A DNA stretch of 64,000 nucleotides from Maledivibacter sp. (GCA_025210375.1 JAOASB010000053.1:1-64000); one strand, 5' to 3'; positions 1-8,776 are shown, counted from the first letter of the stretch. The notes: generated by a model not told the origin, from the letters alone. Numbers and translations: made by a program.

Positions 1-1
1 T

Positions 2-2185
2 CGTAAAGACCATGATAATGATGGAATTTCAGATACAGAAGATGACGATGATGATAACGATGGAATTTCAGATGAAGAAGATGATTATCCAAAAGATCAT
101 GATAATGATGGAACAGATGATGCAAAGGATCCAGATGATGATAATGACGGAATAGATGATACAGGGGATGAATATCCAAATGATGATGACAATGATGGAA
201 TTCCAGATAAAGAAGATGAGTATCCAAAGGACCATGATAATGATGGAATAGAAGATGCAAAAGATCCAGATGATGACAATGATGGAATAAATGATGACGA
301 AGATGAGCATCCAAAGGATCATGACAACGATGGAATAGATGATGCAAAAGACCCTGATGATGATAATGATGGAATTCCAGATGAAGAAGAATTTGAAATT
401 GGAGGAAGTGTAGTAGATAATGAAAATAACCCAGTAAATAATGCACATGTTGTACTAAAACAAGGAAAACATGTAATAAGAGAAACAAATACAGATACAA
501 ATGGGAATTATCGCTTTACAGACCTTAAAAAAGGGGTATATAATCTTGTAATTACAAGGGGCGAGAAGACTGTCACTTCTTTAATTATCATTCAAAAGAG
601 AAATGTGACAAAAAACGTATCTTTACCTAACACAAACAAAGACAGTATTCTAGAAGTAACGGGAGATGAAACCCCAGAAGTGGTTGTAGGTGGTTTAGAT
701 GAGGTTGCTGAAGGATCTTCAGAACCGAAAGTTGTTATTAAAATGACTGTAGAGAAAAAAGAGGAAAAGAAAGCACCAAATGCCGCTGATATCAAGAAGG
801 TAGCAAATGGGAAACAATTAGATTTTCTGGATATGAAGGTAATAAAAACTATCAATGATACCAGTGAACTGCAATCAGAAGTAGGTAAAGTACTGGAAAT
901 TGTAATACCTTATGACTTTAAAGATAAATCAGATGTTAAGGTATATCGTTACCATGAAAAAGCCGTTAACACATTTATAAAGCGTGAAGCAAAACCAACA
1001 GCACCTTATTCAGATGGAACCTATTATTTAGATGAAGTAAACGGATTCATCTATGTGTACGCAAAAAAATTCTCTACCTATGCCATTGGGTATAAGACAG
1101 CAGGGAAAACTATTACCTTTAACGCAAACGGTGGAACTATCTCATCTACGAATATGTTCACAGGAACAGACGGAAAGCTTACCACACTACCAGCTCCAAC
1201 TCGTAGCGGAGGTTATGACTTTGACGGTTGGTATACAAAGTTAAACGGTGGAACTAAGATCACAAAGGACACTGTGTTTACAGAAAACACCACTATATAT
1301 GCCCACTGGACATATAGAAGCAGTTCTTCCAGTGGTGGTGGACATAGCTCCCATAAATACTATGATATTCCCCTTACTGTAAAGGGCGAAGGTACAATTA
1401 CCCCTGACGGTGGTTCAGATCATATTTTACGAATTCGTAAAGGTAATGACCAGACCTTTACCATCAAAGCCAAAAAAGGCTATGAAATCTCAGATGTATT
1501 GGTTGATGGAAAATCCGTAGGTTCAGTCGATAAATACACGTTAAAAAATATAAGAAACGGCCATAGGATTAAGGTACTATTTAAAGAAGAAACTAAAGAA
1601 GAAACAAATAAAGAAGCAGTTAGCAAAGTAGAAAAACCATTTACCGATGTATCAGAACAGGATTGGTTCTATGATGAAGTATTAATGGTACACGAAAAAG
1701 GTATCATGTCAGGGACTTCAGACACCAAGTTCAGTCCTTACATTGGTACAAGTAGAGCCATGATAGCAACGATTCTATATAGACTAGAAAACAAACCAAG
1801 TTACAGTAAAAATAACCCGTTTATTGATGTTTTGGAAAACGAGTGGTATACCGATGGCATTGCTTGGGGTGCAGAGCATAGGATTGTAAAAGGATATGGA
1901 GAAGGTATCTTTAAGCCGGATCAAATTGTAACAAGAGAAGAACTTTGTGCCATATTATCCCGTTATGTGAAATACAAAGGGTTGGATTTGAAACAAAAAT
2001 CAGAGTTAACAGAGTTTGTTGATGAAAATCAAATAGCAGATTGGGCTAAAGAAACAGTAAGATTTACAGTAAAGGTAGAGTTGATGCATGGTAACGCTCA
2101 GAATCAATTCCAGCCGAAGAAACAAGCAACTAGAGCCGAAGTTGCTACCGTAATCTGTAATTTATTACGATTGCTTAAATACTAA
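2..2185 (+). CDS. SLH-domain surface protein with Asp-rich calcium repeats (5' end cut off)
   Basis: The frame is open from the left edge, so the N-terminus lies outside the window; 727 residues are visible. The first ~130 residues are tandem D-x-D-x-D-G-type repeats (phrases such as DHDNDGI and DPDDDNDGI) resembling thrombospondin type 3 or dockerin-like calcium-binding loops. A carboxypeptidase-regulatory/Cna-B-like beta domain follows (EIGGSVVDNENNPV..NGNYRFTDL). Then come an InlB/Listeria-Bacteroides repeat (FNANGGTI..GWYT..IYAHW), a second beta repeat (LTVKGEGTITPDGG), and three C-terminal SLH domains beginning near FTDVSEQDW, FIDVLENEW and FVDENQIADW. SLH domains normally bind pyruvylated secondary cell-wall polymer, so this is probably a wall-anchored surface or S-layer-associated protein. 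An ATG-type or GTG start near 605 is internal. Its ligand is unknown. A hairpin terminator follows at 2211. Confidence 0.9.
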   Translation, partial: RKDHDNDGISDTEDDDDDNDGISDEEDDYPKDHDNDGTDDAKDPDDDNDGIDDTGDEYPNDDDNDGIPDKEDEYPKDHDNDGIEDAKDPDDDNDGINDDEDEHPKDHDNDGIDDAKDPDDDNDGIPDEEEFEIGGSVVDNENNPVNNAHVVLKQGKHVIRETNTDTNGNYRFTDLKKGVYNLVITRGEKTVTSLIIIQKRNVTKNVSLPNTNKDSILEVTGDETPEVVVGGLDEVAEGSSEPKVVIKMTVEKKEEKKAPNAADIKKVANGKQLDFLDMKVIKTINDTSELQSEVGKVLEIVIPYDFKDKSDVKVYRYHEKAVNTFIKREAKPTAPYSDGTYYLDEVNGFIYVYAKKFSTYAIGYKTAGKTITFNANGGTISSTNMFTGTDGKLTTLPAPTRSGGYDFDGWYTKLNGGTKITKDTVFTENTTIYAHWTYRSSSSSGGGHSSHKYYDIPLTVKGEGTITPDGGSDHILRIRKGNDQTFTIKAKKGYEISDVLVDGKSVGSVDKYTLKNIRNGHRIKVLFKEETKEETNKEAVSKVEKPFTDVSEQDWFYDEVLMVHEKGIMSGTSDTKFSPYIGTSRAMIATILYRLENKPSYSKNNPFIDVLENEWYTDGIAWGAEHRIVKGYGEGIFKPDQIVTREELCAILSRYVKYKGLDLKQKSELTEFVDENQIADWAKETVRFTVKVELMHGNAQNQFQPKKQATRAEVATVICNLLRLLKY

Positions 2186-2210
2186 ATTTTTGAACAAATA
2201 ATTTAAAAAG

Positions 2211-2248
2211 CAGAGCTGTAACCTAGAAAAAGTTACAGCTCTGTTTTT
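2211..2248 (+). terminator. Rho-independent terminator of the SLH gene
   Basis: A perfect 12-bp stem (CAGAGCTGTAAC paired with GTTACAGCTCTG) with a 9-nt loop is followed by five T residues, 25 bp after the SLH stop codon. Confidence 0.9.
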
Positions 2249-2299
2249 GATTTCCTAAAATATAGCTTTTAAATTATTAAAATTAGGCTGCATGTAACT

Positions 2300-3196
2300 T
2301 TATAGAAATAGTAAAGATACACCTGCTACAGTAACTATTGCACCTATTATTTCCTTAGAACCTATCTTTTCTTTAAATATTATAATTGAAGGAGCAATTA
2401 TCAGTACAGGAACAATTCCCATTAGTGTAGATGCAACACCAGTTGTTGTAAACTTAACGGCTATTAGAGAAAGCGAGACTCCCAGGAAGGGGCCGAAAAA
2501 AGCACCTATGGATACCTTTGCCATTGCATCTGAATCCTTTACTGCAGTTTTTATATTTGGCCATTTATTGAGTATAGTAATTACTATTAAAAATCCAATT
2601 GTTGCGGATATAATTCTGATTTGTGTGGCAGCAAATGCATTATAATTTCCCATGCCCTTTTTACTTAAGATTAATCCTAGAGATTGACCAAATGCTCCTA
2701 AAAATGCATATGTTAGTCCCTTAACAGGGTGGGAAAATTCTAATTTTTTATTGCCTGATTTTTTTACTAGTATAACAGTAGCTATACCGGATATTGTTAT
2801 AAGCATTCCTATTAGTTGTTGTGAAGTAAGCACTTCTCCCATTATTATGAATCCAAGAAGAGCTGTTATGGGTGGAGAACTGGCCATTATAAGCATGGAT
2901 ATTCTAGCACCTACTTCTACAAAGGCCTGAAATAAGAATAAATCCCCTAATACAAATCCTATAAGACCCGATATGCTGAGCCATATCCAGACATCTGAAG
3001 ATGCATCGAGGGGTAAAAACATTCCTCTAGTGAAGAGGGTAAAGGTGCCTATTAAAAAGAATGCCATAATTAATCGTATTAAATTTACGGATAATGAACC
3101 TATTTTACGTCCTGCTAACTCAAAGGAGATAGATGTAACGGTCCAACAAATAGCTGTTCCTAGGGCAGCTATTTCTCCCAAATGAGATTCAATCAT
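2300..3196 (-). CDS. EamA/DMT-superfamily membrane transporter
   Basis: A 298-residue, very hydrophobic protein with about ten predicted membrane helices arranged as two EamA repeats (roughly residues 5-140 and 150-298), the normal size and layout of drug/metabolite transporters. The first half begins LGEIAALGTAICWTVTS and each half ends in a glycine-rich helix (IGMLITISGIATVIL; IIGAIVTVAGVSLLFL), as is typical. The ATG is preceded on the minus strand by GGAGGAATATT, a good ribosome-binding site. The gene stands alone, converging on the SLH gene. The substrate cannot be deduced; family members export amino acids, nucleosides or small metabolites. Confidence 0.85.
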   Translation of the reverse strand: MIESHLGEIAALGTAICWTVTSISFELAGRKIGSLSVNLIRLIMAFFLIGTFTLFTRGMFLPLDASSDVWIWLSISGLIGFVLGDLFLFQAFVEVGARISMLIMASSPPITALLGFIIMGEVLTSQQLIGMLITISGIATVILVKKSGNKKLEFSHPVKGLTYAFLGAFGQSLGLILSKKGMGNYNAFAATQIRIISATIGFLIVITILNKWPNIKTAVKDSDAMAKVSIGAFFGPFLGVSLSLIAVKFTTTGVASTLMGIVPVLIIAPSIIIFKEKIGSKEIIGAIVTVAGVSLLFL

Positions 3197-3583
3197 AATA
3201 TTCCTCCAAACATAACTAATTATTGAATCATAGATTTAGATATATTAAATATACTTGAGGAAATTGCATAATACATGGGGTATGGCTTTGCAGATTTTAA
3301 AACTATATATAGTACACAATTTTACGAAGAAGGCAATTACGCAATTTGCTCGATTAATAATATTATATCATTTTATAGATATGTATGGTTAGTAATATTT
3401 AATTGGTGGGGGATGGGGTCTTAATCTAACTCCCAGTGATAGGTGGACATTGATTAAAGAACATAGTAAGGGGACATTTGGGTTTCCAAGTTTATAATAT
3501 CCAAATCCAAGGATTTTAATAATTTCTTATCTTAATAGCTCAAAATCAACTATTTACTGATCGTCCCCTTATATATATTTATT
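3197..3583. other. Intergenic stretch with a palindromic repeat and a GGGGAC inverted pair
   Basis: No gene is visible between the EamA gene start and the chemoreceptor-like gene end. It contains one palindromic element (3255-3352, listed separately) and an 8-bp inverted pair, AAGGGGAC near 3468 and GTCCCCTT at 3563. The pair recalls the GGGGACAG hairpin at 24582 but is too diverged to assign. Confidence 0.5.
3255..3352. repeat. Palindromic element family A, copy 1
   Basis: The left end reads TTGAGGAAATTGCATAAT and the right end, reverse-complemented, reads CGAGCAAATTGCGTAAT. The left end shares about 22 positions, one mismatch, with a copy at 35757. It is short, non-coding and intergenic, so MITE-like or a structured RNA. 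Confidence 0.55.
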
Positions 3584-4417
3584 TTATAGATTTTCCGATG
3601 CTTTTATTAAGTTGATCGATAGTTCATTCAATCGTTCTGCTCCAGCCGCTACTTGTTGTGTTTGGGCCGATTGCTCTTCGCTAACTTCTGCAAAGGTATT
3701 AATAGAGTCAATCATCTTATTAATATCATCTCTAATTGTAGTTAATGTTGTTGTTATATTTTCCGTTGAAGATTTACTGCTTTGAGCCAATTTTCTTATT
3801 TCTTCAGCCACCACTGCAAAGCCTCTTCCATGCTCACCGGCCCGTGCGGCTTCGATTGCTGCATTAAGTCCTAATAGATTTGTAGTATTGGCAACATTAT
3901 TGATATACTTAAGGATATCATCCATACTTTTAATTTGCTGTTGAATATTATTAATAGTTGTATTAAAAGCTTGACTACTTACTGATAATTCCTGTGATGA
4001 GCTTGAAAGTTCTTGGGAGGATAGGGATAATTGTTCAGAAAAACTCTGTAATTCCTTTGCCGTTTCTATAATATCATTTTCTTTCTCTTGAGAAACTGCG
4101 AAGGTGATTGTTCCAACTACATTGTCCGTATCATTATTGATTAATGGAATAGCATAAGCAATTATAGGAAATCCAAAGATTTCTTTAGGATATCTTGCAA
4201 CTTGATTTTGTCTTGTAATCATGGCCTTTTGCGAAGCTCCATTTTCTGTTATATAAGCATTTTCTTGAATATTTAATTTGAAAGAATTGGCTTGTTTAGT
4301 CATAGTAAATTTTTCTGTATCTGTGAGTCCAACCCCTGTATCAGTAATAAAAACAGAACATAAAACATGGAAAAATTTTTTCATCATATCCATAAATTCT
4401 TTATCATTTAAATACAT
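3584..4417 (-). CDS. Soluble methyl-accepting chemotaxis-like signalling protein
   Basis: The protein has 277 residues, no membrane segment and no HAMP domain, so it should be cytosolic. Residues 1-115 form a small putative sensor region (IIAYAIPLINNDTDNVVG) that I cannot assign with certainty; it looks PAS/GAF-like. Residues ~120-277 are a short MCP signalling coiled coil with the conserved hairpin tip at about 181-211 (GLNAAIEAARAGE..AVVAEEIRKLA), which binds CheA/CheW in classical receptors. The coiled coil is much shorter than in full receptors and no CheA/CheW genes are nearby. A GAAAGGAAG ribosome-binding site precedes the ATG. Likely role: a cytoplasmic stimulus sensor feeding chemotaxis or another kinase pathway. 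Confidence 0.8.
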   Translation of the reverse strand: MYLNDKEFMDMMKKFFHVLCSVFITDTGVGLTDTEKFTMTKQANSFKLNIQENAYITENGASQKAMITRQNQVARYPKEIFGFPIIAYAIPLINNDTDNVVGTITFAVSQEKENDIIETAKELQSFSEQLSLSSQELSSSSQELSVSSQAFNTTINNIQQQIKSMDDILKYINNVANTTNLLGLNAAIEAARAGEHGRGFAVVAEEIRKLAQSSKSSTENITTTLTTIRDDINKMIDSINTFAEVSEEQSAQTQQVAAGAERLNELSINLIKASENL

Positions 4418-4597
4418 ATGATCTTCCTTTCATTAGTTAAATATATACTGGTTTTATCTGTATAAGCTAGGATTTGCTAAGAATTTGCATTTTTCGTCAT
4501 TTTTCAACCCCTTTCTTTAAATATTATCTACTTTTTCATATAATATTGCAACAGCTTAGTAAAATTTTTATTCCATGAGGATTAAAATAAATCATAA

Positions 4598-4626
4598 TTG
4601 TAGGGTAATGGATTATAGTATATAAT
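4598..4626 (+). promoter_or_regulatory. Probable sigma-A promoter of msrC
   Basis: TTGTAG and TATAAT are separated by 17 bp, ending 28 bp before the chosen msrC start. Confidence 0.5.
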
Positions 4627-4653
4627 TATTAAAAATGCTAGGAGATGAAAAAG

Positions 4654-5142
4654 ATGCATGATATAAAAAAAGTAGAGTTTAAAGATAAAAAACAATTTTA
4701 TAATTATTTAAATTTAAAGCTTAAGGGCTTAATATGTAATGAGAATGATTGGCTGGCTAACCTTTCTAATACAGCTGCTTTATTGTGGCTTCTACTTGAT
4801 GATATTAATTGGGTGGGTTTTTATCTATATAAAAATAATGAGCTTGTATTGGGACCCTTTCAGGGTAAGCCAGCATGTACCCATATAGAAATAGGTAAGG
4901 GCGTATGTGGTAGGGCAGCAAGTGAAATGAAAACTCAAGTAGTAAAGAATGTTAACGAATTTCCTGGACATATTGCATGTGATTCGTCATCTAAATCGGA
5001 AATAGTGGTTCCAATTATTCAAGATAATAGATTAAAGGGGGTTCTAGATATAGACAGCCCAATATTTTCAAGATTTGAGGAAGAGGATAAAGAATGCTTT
5101 GAAAAATTCATTGATGTTTTTAATGAATATGTTAAATTATAA
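4654..5142 (+). CDS. msrC: Free methionine-(R)-sulfoxide reductase (GAF domain)
   Basis: A single GAF-domain protein of 162 residues, the usual length of fRMsr. It reduces free L-methionine-(R)-sulfoxide in the cytosol. The family's cysteines are present in LGPFQGKPACTHI, GKGVCGRA and HIACDSSS, matching the three positions that form the catalytic and disulfide set; the closing segment GVLDIDSP is also typical. An in-frame ATG at 4645 directly abuts the AGGAG ribosome-binding site, so the next ATG at 4654, 9 nt downstream, is the better start. It appears monocistronic, with a sigma-A-like promoter just upstream. Role: oxidative-damage repair of the methionine pool. Confidence 0.88.
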   Translation: MHDIKKVEFKDKKQFYNYLNLKLKGLICNENDWLANLSNTAALLWLLLDDINWVGFYLYKNNELVLGPFQGKPACTHIEIGKGVCGRAASEMKTQVVKNVNEFPGHIACDSSSKSEIVVPIIQDNRLKGVLDIDSPIFSRFEEEDKECFEKFIDVFNEYVKL

Positions 5143-5252
5143 TTTTTACTGTGATCTCCATATTATTTAGATAGTAGATTCAGTAAAATCGATACCAGGG
5201 CAAGCCTTAGATAAGATATGGGCAAGCTTTTACAAGAATAGGAGTGTGATTC

Positions 5253-5804
5253 ATGAACAGATGGAGATTTGTATGGATGAGTGTATTAATTGTACTTATT
5301 GCATATGGCATATTTGCTTTTCCAATTACAATAAATAAAGAGATACCTGCTGTAAAATATAGACTTGGAGATGAAGAATCTATTGAAAATATTACTATTA
5401 AAATAGATGGACAGTATAATAGAAAGCTGTTTTTATCTGATACCTTTATAGGTACGATATATATCGAAGGCTATGAATTTACTAAGGATGATTCAGGGTT
5501 TTCAAACTTAAAGAGTACTTTAGCTGATATAAATTTCAATAGGGATGGATATGGAAGATATGGGTATGTTAAGGTTAATTCAGATGATCTTATGAATTTA
5601 ATGGAAGGAGAAATATTTATGAAAGATAAATTTTCTATGTTTACTATGACTATCATGGAGAAGGATGCTTCGGATAAATCCCGTAGTGGATGGAGCAGCG
5701 AGAAAGGTTTAATGATATCTGCTCCTGCTAAAACCCGTGGGGATGCTTTAAATATATCCAATTTACTAATGAAGGATTTCCTTAGGGAGCATAGCCTCCA
5801 ATAG
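5253..5804 (+). CDS. Hypothetical membrane-anchored protein
   Basis: A 183-residue protein I do not recognise. Residues 5-25 form one hydrophobic helix following a positively charged start (MNRWRF), so it is probably anchored with the remainder outside. The body is rich in beta-type, charged segments (NITIKIDGQYNRKLFLSDTF). AGGAGTG precedes the ATG at 7-nt spacing. It lies between msrC and a stalk-domain protein but has no clear operon link to either. No catalytic motif is visible. About 190 bp of non-coding DNA follow, including the operator region of the next gene. Confidence 0.7.
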   Translation: MNRWRFVWMSVLIVLIAYGIFAFPITINKEIPAVKYRLGDEESIENITIKIDGQYNRKLFLSDTFIGTIYIEGYEFTKDDSGFSNLKSTLADINFNRDGYGRYGYVKVNSDDLMNLMEGEIFMKDKFSMFTMTIMEKDASDKSRSGWSSEKGLMISAPAKTRGDALNISNLLMKDFLREHSLQ

Positions 5805-5908
5805 TACCCATGAGTTTGGTAAGCCAACTACTTCTTCTGATGATAAGGAATCTATTCTATTAAAGAAAAGAGTAGGGGTATTTGAGTAATACTAATGATT
5901 TAAGAAAA

Positions 5909-5971
5909 ATGTAATATTTTACATATAGATATAGTGATACTATTGTAATGTAATAAATATTACATTATAAT
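5909..5971 (+). promoter_or_regulatory. Sigma-A promoter with two palindromic operators
   Basis: TTGTAA (5943-5948) and TATAAT (5966-5971) are 17 bp apart. A perfect palindrome (arms TAATGTAATA and TATTACATTA, 2-bp spacer, 5946-5967) fills the gap between them. A second, related palindrome, ATGT-N8-ACAT, lies at 5909-5924. The arrangement suggests repression by a dimeric regulator, possibly of the PadR type, acting on the gene at 5999. Confidence 0.65.
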
Positions 5972-5998
5972 AATATGGACACCTAGGAGGAAATTATT

Positions 5999-6679
5999 AT
6001 GTTTAAAAAAATCAATATAAAATCCTTTGTTTTAGGAGCTTTTTGCATGACAGTTCTAATGGGTACACCACAGGCCTATGGTGCTGTAAAAGAATATATT
6101 TTGCAGCCAGCACAGTTCAACGTATATTTAAATGGTAATGAGTATAAGGATGACAATCCGGTCTTGGTTTATGAAGGGAATACATATATACCTCTAAGGG
6201 CTTTTTGTGATAGGTTAGGCTTAAATTTAAATTTGAATTTTAACGATTATGAAAAGAGGGTTAATGTTAACACTGTAAATGGGAATATGGATAACTTCTC
6301 ATTACCAGATAATACACCATTTGGAGAAGGAGAAATAACCATTAATGGCTGTCAGGTTAAGTATGGAATAGATACTACTCTAAATACGGAATTTGTTGAA
6401 GCCAATAACAAAAGATATATATCCCAGGCCTATGTTTTTCAATCTATAGCTAAAAATGGTAAAGTATATATGTTTATGAGGGAAAATGATAAGAATGGTA
6501 AAGAGTACATATATATGCGTGATGGTGGCAAAAACGTTGATATCTGTATAGCTAAGGACTTATACCTTAAGGAGATAATATCTGATGAAATAGTAGTTAG
6601 GGACATTCCAACTGTTATTTTCAAAAACAGAGAATTTATAGAATATGATTTTTATCTGAAAAACATAAAGGATATATAA
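5999..6679 (+). CDS. Secreted stalk-domain (copper amine oxidase N-terminal-like) protein
   Basis: The protein has 226 residues with a signal peptide at about residues 1-29 (basic MFKKINIK, hydrophobic core, cleavage near TPQAYGA). The segment at ~38-85 (NVYLNGNEY..VLVYEGNTYIPLRAFCDRLGL) is the stalk fold found at the N-terminus of some copper amine oxidases and common in clostridial envelope proteins. No enzyme domain follows; the C-terminal ~130 residues are unassigned and end in a charged tail. CTAGGAGG precedes the ATG. A well-formed promoter overlain by two palindromes lies immediately upstream, so expression is probably repressed under some conditions. Role: extracytoplasmic, function unknown. 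Confidence 0.8.
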   Translation: MFKKINIKSFVLGAFCMTVLMGTPQAYGAVKEYILQPAQFNVYLNGNEYKDDNPVLVYEGNTYIPLRAFCDRLGLNLNLNFNDYEKRVNVNTVNGNMDNFSLPDNTPFGEGEITINGCQVKYGIDTTLNTEFVEANNKRYISQAYVFQSIAKNGKVYMFMRENDKNGKEYIYMRDGGKNVDICIAKDLYLKEIISDEIVVRDIPTVIFKNREFIEYDFYLKNIKDI

Positions 6680-6719
6680 TCTATGTATATATTGCGAATT
6701 TTTCTATTTTAAATTTTAG

Positions 6720-6851
6720 GGGTTTATATGCCTACTATTGTATGGATTTGCAAAGCAAAGTGGAATTAGGGAAAAAATTGATATTAAGGAAGTAGGCCTT
6801 GGCTTAGAGTTAGATTTCCATAGGACTACTAAGGATAGGGTGAGACCATGA
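6720..6851 (+). pseudogene. Possible gene remnant ending in the next start codon
   Basis: A frame bounded by an upstream TAG (6717) translates as a plausible protein tail (LLLYGFAKQSGIREKIDIKE..), ending in a TGA that overlaps the ATG of the permease gene by 2 nt. There is no ATG and no ribosome-binding site for it. The overlapping stop/start suggests a once coupled upstream gene whose 5' part has been lost. I cannot identify the family. Confidence 0.35.
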
Positions 6852-7333
6852 TATATATATATATACTGACCTGTATATTACTTATATTTTCATTTTTTTC
6901 AAGTAAACAAAAGACACTTAAAGCACTAAAAATTGCATGGAAGAAATTTGCAAAAATATTACCTGCTTTTATTAAGATGCTTATTTTTATATCAATAGTA
7001 CTTTATTTATTTCCTGATAAGGTGATACTTAAATATCTTGGAGGAAGTAATATATATAAAGGTGCTATATTAGCATCCCTATTGGGGTCCATAACAATGA
7101 TGCCCGGGTTCATTGCATTTCCCCTATGTGGTATATTAGTTCAAAAGGGTGTAAGTTATATGGTTGTATCGGCTTTTTCAACTACACTGATGATGGTAGG
7201 TATTTTAACTTATCCTGTTGAAAGTGAGTATTTTGGGAAAAAACTTACTATTGTAAGAAATATAGTTAGTTATATAATGGCCATAGTAATTGCTTTAGTT
7301 ATTGGAGTATTATATGGGGAGATAATATTATGA
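6848..7333 (+). CDS. Half-size permease, N-terminal partner (ArsP/YraQ-like)
   Basis: A 161-residue protein with about five hydrophobic helices, including a glycine/proline-rich segment (LGSITMMPGFIAFPLCGIL). This resembles one half of the two-repeat PF03773 permeases (YraQ/ArsP type). Its TGA overlaps the ATG of the next gene by 4 nt (ATGA), indicating translational coupling and probably a 1:1 complex. The ATG lies within the stop codon of an upstream gene remnant, and no strong ribosome-binding site is seen, so re-initiation is likely. Substrate unknown; family members include arsenical exporters and uncharacterised permeases. Confidence 0.75.
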   Translation: MIYIYILTCILLIFSFFSSKQKTLKALKIAWKKFAKILPAFIKMLIFISIVLYLFPDKVILKYLGGSNIYKGAILASLLGSITMMPGFIAFPLCGILVQKGVSYMVVSAFSTTLMMVGILTYPVESEYFGKKLTIVRNIVSYIMAIVIALVIGVLYGEIIL

Positions 7334-7848
7334 AAAATAAAAGGGTAGAAATTACAGGATTAATAATATATATAGTATTTATATTTATATCCTTCATATT
7401 TAAATTTGATCCAGGGGTGAAAATAGGAACTAATTTCATGGGCTTTACCCTAGGCATGATGAAAGTACTTCCATGTGCCTTTATTTTAATAGGTCTATTT
7501 GAAGTATGGGTTAAAAGGGAAACTATAGAAAAGTATTTTGGAGATGCTTCAGGATATAAAGGCTATTTGTGGGCAGTGATACTATCAAGTACTACGGTTG
7601 GGGGAGCCTATGTAGCATTTCCAGTAGGATATTCCTTATATAAAAAGGGGGCCAATCTAAGCTATGTTTTAACCTATATTGGCTCATCTGCTTTAACTAG
7701 AATACCAATGACCATCTTTGAAGCATCTTTTATAGGGATAAAATTTTCAATTATAAGGCTAATAATATCTTTACCACTGGTAATATTTAGCTCTATCATT
7801 ATATCAAAGTATTTTGTGGAGAAATTACCCATAGATAAACAGCACTAA
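7330..7848 (+). CDS. Half-size permease, C-terminal partner (ArsP/YraQ-like)
   Basis: A 172-residue, five-helix protein with a segment, SSTTVGGAYVAFPVGYSLYKKG, parallel to the IAFPLCGILVQKG motif in the preceding gene. The two proteins therefore look like the two homologous halves of a PF03773-type permease encoded separately. The ATG overlaps the upstream stop by 4 nt. A palindromic repeat arm lies just after the stop, between this gene and the converging tgl gene, and may serve as a terminator. No cysteine pair or arsenic-binding residue pattern stands out. Confidence 0.75.
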   Translation: MKNKRVEITGLIIYIVFIFISFIFKFDPGVKIGTNFMGFTLGMMKVLPCAFILIGLFEVWVKRETIEKYFGDASGYKGYLWAVILSSTTVGGAYVAFPVGYSLYKKGANLSYVLTYIGSSALTRIPMTIFEASFIGIKFSIIRLIISLPLVIFSSIIISKYFVEKLPIDKQH

Positions 7849-7857
7849 AATTTAGAA

Positions 7858-7899
7858 TATAGATTTCCAAAAGTTAAACTTAATTTATACATCTCAAAA
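7858..7899. repeat. Palindromic element family B, single arm
   Basis: These 42 nt are the exact reverse complement of 52257-52298, the right arm of a complete element. It starts TATAGATTTCC and ends CATCTCAAAA. It is followed by a small AT-rich hairpin (ACTCTATATAGAGAGT). It sits between converging genes. Confidence 0.75.
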
Positions 7900-7939
7900 C
7901 TCTATATAGAGAGTTCCGGATAAATTTATATTGAACCCA

Positions 7940-8776
7940 CTAACAAAATACCCTTGGTAGCTTTTTTTCAAAGCTTCTATAGTATGCATAGATTCTATCA
8001 TAGTTTTCTCTTTCCTGCATTGCTATAAAATCATAATATTTTTCACCAAGATATTTGAAATTAGGGCGAGTAGCAGAATCGAGCAAATAAGCAGATGTTG
8101 TGGAATCTTCCTTTCTATTATCATTTAATGCTTCAATGATTTCTTCTGCTGTTCCTATTCCTATCCCATGACCATAATAGGTTCCATCACCTAGATCAAT
8201 AACATTTTCCCCTTGCCATTCAGGGGTTAGAGGATTCACATCTGGATTTTTAAAGTATCTGCAATCCCCGGGTAAAAAATCTACATCTTCATAGTAGCGT
8301 ATATCAAGATCTCTATCTAAATAATGCCAGTTCATAAGATGTATATTTGCAAATAATTGATTAAATAACTCCTCAGGGTATATATCCACAAGGGCTTTAT
8401 AATAAACTATAACTATTGCAGTGGCACATTCGGTGCCATACATAGAGCTGTTGATAAAAATGTCCTTAATACCGTCTGAAGGTTTTACATCTTCCTTTAT
8501 TAAAAAACCACCTTCAGCTGTACGTGTCCAATACTCAGAATTACATATGGATTTCCTAAAGGTTCTAAAGGAAAAATAGCTGTCATTTAATTCTCTTGAT
8601 GCACTTATGATATTTTTCCTAAGATTTAGTTCAAACCTTAATTCATCTAAGGATTCATATATATACAAACGATCACTGGAATATAATATTTCAAGTATCT
8701 TGACTTCAATACCATCCCTTGGATATTCATTAATAATATCATTAGTATCTATTCTACTACCCGAAATCTCAATCAT
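7940..8776 (-). CDS. tgl: Spore-coat protein-glutamine gamma-glutamyltransferase
   Basis: The 278-residue protein aligns along its length with Bacillus subtilis Tgl (245 residues), which cross-links spore-coat proteins through glutamyl-lysine bonds. The catalytic cysteine is C117 in the motif ECATAIVI, with the neighbouring glutamate E116; E190 (QGENVI) and H203 (YYGHGIG) correspond to the other active-site residues. WHY, GDCRYFKNP and SAYLL segments also match. It is about 30 residues longer than the Bacillus protein, mostly at the C-terminus. The start has an excellent ribosome-binding site (GGAGGGAGAACA) and overlaps the upstream gene's stop by 4 nt. It indicates a spore-former; expression would be expected in the mother cell late in sporulation. 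Confidence 0.92.
   Translation of the reverse strand: MIEISGSRIDTNDIINEYPRDGIEVKILEILYSSDRLYIYESLDELRFELNLRKNIISASRELNDSYFSFRTFRKSICNSEYWTRTAEGGFLIKEDVKPSDGIKDIFINSSMYGTECATAIVIVYYKALVDIYPEELFNQLFANIHLMNWHYLDRDLDIRYYEDVDFLPGDCRYFKNPDVNPLTPEWQGENVIDLGDGTYYGHGIGIGTAEEIIEALNDNRKEDSTTSAYLLDSATRPNFKYLGEKYYDFIAMQERENYDRIYAYYRSFEKKLPRVFC

Noticed and set aside
68..448. Long minus-strand open frames opposite the Asp-rich repeats
   Set aside because: They are by-products of the GAT-rich repeat on the other strand (low-complexity Ile/Ser proteins), with no ribosome-binding site.
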